Of a DNA stretch of 18,048 nt, positions 15,191 through 18,048 are shown one piece after another. The stretch is from Anaerolineaceae bacterium. Lineage in GTDB: Bacteria > Chloroflexota > Anaerolineae > JAAYZQ01. The stretch lies in NCBI GenBank assembly GCA_012514775.1, contig JAAYZQ010000374.1:1-18048 (forward strand), read 5' to 3'. Position 1 is the first letter of the stretch; each line of letters begins with the position of its first letter. Position numbers and translations under genes: made by a program. The notes beneath the pieces were generated by a model. The model ran no database searches. It saw only the letters and a list, made by a program, of their open reading frames with translations, and was not told where the DNA came from.

Positions 15191-15493
15191 ATGGCGGTCA
15201 AGATTCTTCCGATCAGCGACCTCCGGCGCAAGACCAGCGAGGTGATCGAGGCAGTACGAGAGGGCGGCGACGCTGTCTATATCACCCAGCACGGGCGACC
15301 CATCGTGGTGCTGGTGGACTATGGGCGCTACGAACACTTGCTGCGCGAGGCGCAGGCGGCTGGCGCGCCCGAACCACCCGGCAACTATACCGACTATCTG
15401 GCCGGGCTGCATCGCGAGGTTTGGGAAGGCGTGGACACGGATGCATATCTGAAAGAGGAGCGAGACTCGTGGCCGACCTCACCGACGTCCTGA
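15191..15493 (+). CDS. Phd/YefM-family antitoxin
   Basis: A 100-aa protein with the Phd/YefM fold in the first 60 residues. MAVKILPISDLRRKTSEVIE is the DNA-binding N-terminus, followed by GGDAVYITQHGRPIVVLVDY, the classic strand-turn-strand of this family, and an acidic, probably disordered tail (GNYTDYLAGLHREVWEGVDT) that would wrap the toxin. The ATG at 15191 has an excellent SD (AAGGAGG 8 nt upstream). Frames opening further upstream from 14927 run through repeats and the promoter and are rejected. It overlaps the downstream PIN gene by 25 bp, as expected for a coupled toxin-antitoxin operon. It probably neutralises the PIN toxin and represses its own promoter. Confidence 0.92.
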   Translation: MAVKILPISDLRRKTSEVIEAVREGGDAVYITQHGRPIVVLVDYGRYEHLLREAQAAGAPEPPGNYTDYLAGLHREVWEGVDTDAYLKEERDSWPTSPTS

Positions 15494-15918
15494 GCGGCCA
15501 TGCCCGGTTGGGGTTGGACACCGCCGTGTTCATCTATCACCTGGAACAGAACCCGCGTTATTGCGCGCTGACCCACGCCTTGCTATCGGGCGTCGAGGCC
15601 GGACAGTGGACAGCCTGCACGTCGGTGGTGACGCTGATGGAACTGACGGTGCGTCCCTGGCAGTTGGAGCAGCCCGAGGTTGCCGCGCGCTATGAGGCGG
15701 CCCTGGCCCACTTTCCCAATCTGAGCCTCGTCGACGTGACCCGCGAGGTGGCCAGGCAGGGAGCCCAACTGCGTGCTGCTTTTCGTCTGCGTCCCGCCGA
15801 CGCGTTGCAGGCAGCCACAGCCCTCGTGAGTGGGGCCACGCTTTGGGTTACCAATGACCGCGACCTGGCCCGGCTGTCTCCTGTACTGGACGTTCTGCTG
15901 TTAGAGGAGTTCGTGTGA
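15469..15918 (+). CDS. PIN-domain ribonuclease toxin (VapC-like)
   Basis: A 149-aa PIN domain protein, probably an RNA-cleaving toxin partnered with the preceding Phd/YefM antitoxin. The acidic metal-binding residues are all visible: Asp17 (LGLDTAVFIYHLE), Glu59 (VVTLMELTVRP), Asp111 (LRPADALQAATAL) and Asp130 with Asp132 (WVTNDRDLARL). The catalytic site therefore looks intact. I chose GTG at 15469 because GAGGAG (15455-15460) sits 8 nt upstream and the PIN fold starts soon after. A TTG at 15421 would add 16 unrelated residues. The RNA target cannot be told from sequence. A hairpin begins 4 bp after the stop. Confidence 0.92.
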   Translation: MADLTDVLSGHARLGLDTAVFIYHLEQNPRYCALTHALLSGVEAGQWTACTSVVTLMELTVRPWQLEQPEVAARYEAALAHFPNLSLVDVTREVARQGAQLRAAFRLRPADALQAATALVSGATLWVTNDRDLARLSPVLDVLLLEEFV

Positions 15919-15922
15919 GGGG

Positions 15923-15946
15923 CGGCGCGATCTGGCGATCGCGCCG
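15923..15946 (+). repeat. 24-bp hairpin repeat, copy B
   Basis: A perfect inverted repeat with 10-bp arms (CGGCGCGATC / GATCGCGCCG) and loop TGGC, starting 4 bp after the toxin stop. Its central GATCTGGCGATC is identical to copy A at 15060-15083 read on the minus strand, and it too is followed by GAGCA-G-GAG. It could help end the toxin mRNA, but there is no T-run. An 8-bp C homopolymer follows at 15972-15979. Confidence 0.75.
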
Positions 15947-16007
15947 GAGCAGGAGGGAGACCAGGTAACCGCCCCCCCCGAAAGAAAGGGAAGCACTTTG
16001 CATCTCG

Positions 16008-16036
16008 TTGACTTATTCCAGTGCCTATGCTAGAAT
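16008..16036 (+). promoter_or_regulatory. Sigma70-type promoter for the FHA/cell-wall cluster
   Basis: TTGACT (16008-16013) and TAGAAT (16031-16036) are spaced by 17 bp. The -10 is preceded by TGC, giving an extended -10 (TGCTAGAAT). The predicted transcription start is near 16043, leaving a leader of about 129 nt before the first FHA gene. No other strong promoter is visible between here and the right edge, so the cluster is probably one transcript. Confidence 0.8.
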
Positions 16037-16043
16037 AGTTTCA

Positions 16044-16171
16044 GGCCGCCCCCGAAGCTGCGGGCTGGCCCGGTGCACGGCGAAAGGTGCGGGTTCCGGG
16101 CGCCCGAGCGAGGGCCCGCTTGGACGGACCACCGCCGAGCAGCAGGATCAATTGAGCGAGGGAATCATCTG
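16044..16171 (+). other. GC-rich structured leader of the FHA operon
   Basis: The leader can form nested stems. GCGGGC (16060-16065) pairs with GCCCGC (16114-16119). Inside it, CCCGG (16069-16073) pairs with CCGGG (16096-16100), and GCAC (16075-16078) with GTGC (16087-16090) around a GGCGAAAG loop. One frame opens at an ATG here (16073) and is in phase with the FHA gene, but its 33 residues are unlike any domain. I recognise no known riboswitch or RNA family, and high GC content makes chance pairing likely. Confidence 0.35.
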
Positions 16172-17221
16172 ATGCTTGAGGGACTGCCCGGGTTCTTGGG
16201 CAGGCTTGGCCTTGTACTGGGCGCGCTCGCCCTGTCGGCCACCGCCCTGGTGTCGCTCTATCGGCAGGCCATGGCTGTACAAAACGTCGTCCATATTCTG
16301 AATCGCGTGCTTCGCAACCTGGCCGATCTGCCGGCGCGCCTCGACCAGGGAATGCGGGACCGGATGCGCCGCCTCTTTTTCCGGCCCCGCGGTGCGGTCC
16401 TGCCCGCCGAAGTGCGCAAGGAGCTGGAGCGGGTGATGCTGGCCCGTGAAAACACCTTCGAGGAGGACCCCGGAGCCAAGATCGTGCCCAACGAGTACGT
16501 CGTCGAGCTGCACGACGGCATTTACCAGCGCCACTACCAGCCCGAAGAAAAGGAGATCGTCGAGGGCTGGCAGCGGTGGCTGGTGGAGCTGCTGGATACG
16601 ACGAACAATCGCTACGGCGACCGACGGTACCGCTTCAGGGGACCGGTTCAGGTGACCCTCCAGGCGGCGGGCGACCTGCACCCCGACCAGGTGCGGGTCC
16701 AAGGCCGGATCAATGCCGGAACGGGCCCCTACGTGCCGCCGCCCCGGGCCAGGGCCGCCGCGCCCGCTCCCCGGGCGCCGCAGGCGCAGGCCGCCACGTC
16801 CGTCCAGGCGCCGCCGGCACAGACCGCGGCCGTCACGGCCCTGCTGCCCGCCTCGGCGGCAGGCTGCCTGGAACTGCTGCCCGCCGGCCCCCAGTGGCGC
16901 CTGCGCCGCGGTACGACGGTTCTGGGCCGCAGCGAAAGCGCCGACGTCTACCTGGACATGCCCCACGTCCAGGAAAAGCGCCTCATCAGCGGCCACCATG
17001 CCACCATCCGCTGCAGCGACGGCCGGTGCCGCCTGTTCGACGGGTCGCCGGGCGGCCAGCGCTCGGTGAACGGCACCTACGTCAACGGCCGCCGGGTGCC
17101 GCCCGAGGGCCACGAGCTGCTCGATGGCGACGTCATCGTCCTGGCGGCCGTGGATCCCGACAACCCCCGCCCCGACCTGCCGGGCGTCGTGGGGCTCATC
17201 TTTCACGCCGGCTGCCCATGA
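16172..17221 (+). CDS. FhaA-like protein: membrane anchor, DUF3662-type domain, FHA domain
   Basis: A 349-aa signalling adaptor. Residues about 10-30 form one hydrophobic helix. Residues about 35-180 resemble the N-terminal domain of actinobacterial FhaA (DUF3662), including KELERVMLARENTFEEDPGA and IVPNEYVVELHDG. A Pro/Ala-rich linker (about 186-228) leads to an FHA domain (about 240-330) with Gly252-Arg253-Ser254, Ser273-x-x-His276 and Asn300-Gly301, so phosphothreonine binding looks intact. The ATG at 16172 is preceded by GAGGG 9 nt upstream. A start at 16073 is in frame but adds only leader sequence. In Actinobacteria such proteins are read by Ser/Thr kinases controlling cell-wall synthesis, and the neighbouring FHA and SEDS genes fit that role. 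The stop overlaps an ATG (ATGA). Confidence 0.85.
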   Translation: MLEGLPGFLGRLGLVLGALALSATALVSLYRQAMAVQNVVHILNRVLRNLADLPARLDQGMRDRMRRLFFRPRGAVLPAEVRKELERVMLARENTFEEDPGAKIVPNEYVVELHDGIYQRHYQPEEKEIVEGWQRWLVELLDTTNNRYGDRRYRFRGPVQVTLQAAGDLHPDQVRVQGRINAGTGPYVPPPRARAAAPAPRAPQAQAATSVQAPPAQTAAVTALLPASAAGCLELLPAGPQWRLRRGTTVLGRSESADVYLDMPHVQEKRLISGHHATIRCSDGRCRLFDGSPGGQRSVNGTYVNGRRVPPEGHELLDGDVIVLAAVDPDNPRPDLPGVVGLIFHAGCP

Positions 17222-17259
17222 CCCTGGAGCCCATGACGGTAGAGCCCGTGACGGTAGAG
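17215..17259 (+). repeat. Three 15-bp tandem repeats at the FHA gene junction
   Basis: Consecutive units CCCATGACCCTGGAG, CCCATGACGGTAGAG and CCCGTGACGGTAGAG begin over the last codons of the first FHA gene. In the frame of the micro-ORF they encode MTLEP-MTVEP-VTVE, so the repeat length keeps the frame. The first two units each carry an ATG and the third a GTG, giving several possible restart codons. Confidence 0.85.
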
Positions 17260-17346
17260 ATCGACGGCCGCCGCGCCCCCGGGGGCGCTCGCGACCCGCG
17301 CCAGGTCGGGCCGGGAACCACCGGCCCGGGATGCCCGCGGCCATGA
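17218..17346 (+). CDS. Micro-ORF of 42 codons between the two FHA genes
   Basis: A 42-aa open frame starts at an ATG overlapping the first FHA gene's TGA (ATGA) and ends in a TGA overlapping the second FHA gene's ATG (ATGA). It begins with the repeat MTLEPMTVEPVTVEIDGRR and continues with a Gly/Pro/Arg-rich stretch. No domain is recognised. It has no clear Shine-Dalgarno and would rely on coupling. It may be a real small protein, a translational relay that delivers ribosomes to the second FHA gene, or chance in GC-rich DNA. Confidence 0.35.
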   Translation: MTLEPMTVEPVTVEIDGRRAPGGARDPRQVGPGTTGPGCPRP

Positions 17347-17807
17347 ACCTGAGCGTCGATACCGTATGGTACATCGTTCTCCTGGTCCTCAAGTGGGCCT
17401 TTATCGGGCTCGTCTATTTCGTGCTGTGGATGCTCCTCAAAGCCGTGTGGCGGGAGATGGGCCAGCGCCTGTCGGCCGACGTGCGCCAGCCGGCCGCCGC
17501 GCCCGGGCGCCTCAGGGTGCTGCAGAACGGGGGCGGCTCGGGCCTGAGCAGCGGCATGGTCATCCCCCTCCAACCCGAGACGAGCGTGGGCGCCAACCGA
17601 TCCAACAACCTGGTCATCCGCGACCCCTACGTTTCGCGGCAGCACGCCCGCTTGCGCTGGGACGGCCTGAACTGGTGGATCCAGGACATGGGCAGTCGCA
17701 ATGGGACGTTCGTCAACGAGCAGCGCTGCCCTGCCCACCAGGAGCTGAAGGTGCCCTTTGGCGCCCGGCTGCGCATGGGAGGCGAGGTCTTTGAGTTGTT
17801 GCAGTAG
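17343..17807 (+). CDS. FhaB-like membrane-anchored FHA protein
   Basis: A 154-aa protein with one N-terminal membrane helix (about 8-32), a short linker, and a C-terminal FHA domain (about 57-154). VIRDPYVSRQHARLRWDG, DMGSRNGTFVN and FGARLRMGGEVFEL align well with mycobacterial FhaB. It has Ser98-x-x-His101 and Asn120-Gly121, but the usual GR of the first loop is GA (Gly83-Ala84-Asn85-Arg86), so the phosphate-contacting arginine is missing or shifted. The start is ATG at 17343. An in-frame ATG at 17331 would add four residues. Neither has a clear SD, so coupling to the preceding frame is likely. Confidence 0.85.
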   Translation: MNLSVDTVWYIVLLVLKWAFIGLVYFVLWMLLKAVWREMGQRLSADVRQPAAAPGRLRVLQNGGGSGLSSGMVIPLQPETSVGANRSNNLVIRDPYVSRQHARLRWDGLNWWIQDMGSRNGTFVNEQRCPAHQELKVPFGARLRMGGEVFELLQ

Positions 17808-17831
17808 CGCGGGCGAGGGGAGGGGCCGGGC

Positions 17832-18048
17832 ATGAGCGCCAGGCCAAGACCCTGGTTCCTGCGCACCTACCGCCGGACCGAGGCGTCGCTGGTCGTCGTC
17901 GTGGTGGTCATTGCCTTCCTGGGCTTTGCCCTGGTGGAGGGCGCGACGCGCATCCAGCAGGGGGTGCCGCCCCTGCCGCTGCCCTGGGATGCCCTGCGGC
18001 CGCCGGCGATGCTCGCCCTGGTCCTGGTGGGCCTGCACCTGCTCCTGC
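17832..18048 (+). CDS. Probable FtsW/RodA (SEDS) protein, N-terminal fragment
   Basis: Only the first 72 codons are in the window. A charged N-terminus (MSARPRPWFLRTYRRTE) is followed by a hydrophobic helix (about 19-36), a Pro-rich loop (VPPLPLPWDALRPP) and a second helix ending at the window edge. This is how long SEDS glycosyltransferases of the FtsW/RodA type often begin in Actinobacteria and Chloroflexota, and the FhaA-FhaB-SEDS order supports it. No catalytic motif is reached, so the call rests on context and topology. The ATG has GAGGGGAGGGG just upstream. Confidence 0.6.
   Translation, partial: MSARPRPWFLRTYRRTEASLVVVVVVIAFLGFALVEGATRIQQGVPPLPLPWDALRPPAMLALVLVGLHLLL

Noticed and set aside
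15972..15979. Run of eight C residues as a phase-variable switch
   Set aside because: It lies in noncoding DNA upstream of the FHA promoter, outside the -35/-10 spacer. A sequencing-error hot spot is as likely.

Overview
The window is very GC-rich and gene-dense. About 80% of it is one leftward operon (nuoA to nuoN, minus strand, 14758 down to 66) encoding a complete proton-pumping NADH:quinone oxidoreductase (complex I). NuoC and NuoD are fused, and NuoG carries the extra N7 [4Fe-4S] cluster ligands. NuoF, E, CD, G, I, J and K resemble the Escherichia coli proteins in length, motifs and even C-terminal ends. This is the 13-gene 'E. coli-type' complex I, not the 14-gene version typical of Actinobacteria and most other phyla.

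Right of the operon (about 14759-16170) is a regulatory and accessory stretch. It holds the nuo leader and an extended -10 promoter, a purine-rich degenerate repeat array, and a Phd/YefM antitoxin plus PIN-domain toxin pair with its own near-consensus promoter. Two 24-bp hairpins sharing an identical 12-bp centre flank the toxin-antitoxin pair and point outward from it.

The right end (16008-18048) is a rightward cluster. A strong promoter with a GC-rich leader precedes a membrane-anchored DUF3662/FHA protein (FhaA-like), a 42-codon micro-ORF joined by ATGA overlaps on both sides, a small membrane FHA protein (FhaB-like), and the start of a probable FtsW/RodA (SEDS) protein cut by the window edge. 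This order resembles the fhaA-fhaB-rodA cell-wall cluster of Actinobacteria.

The E. coli-type complex I combined with an FhaA/FhaB/SEDS cluster suggests a non-proteobacterial host that acquired the nuo operon by horizontal transfer. Chloroflexota is my best guess, but this is an inference from gene content and no phylogenetic marker in the window proves it.

Functionally, the left part is respiratory energy conservation: NADH oxidation by NuoEFG, electron transfer through NuoI/B/CD to quinone, and proton pumping by NuoA/H/J/K/L/M/N. The right part is probably phosphorylation-linked control of cell-wall synthesis, and the middle is a small toxin-antitoxin islet. I see no tRNA, rRNA, CRISPR array, transposase or prophage gene.
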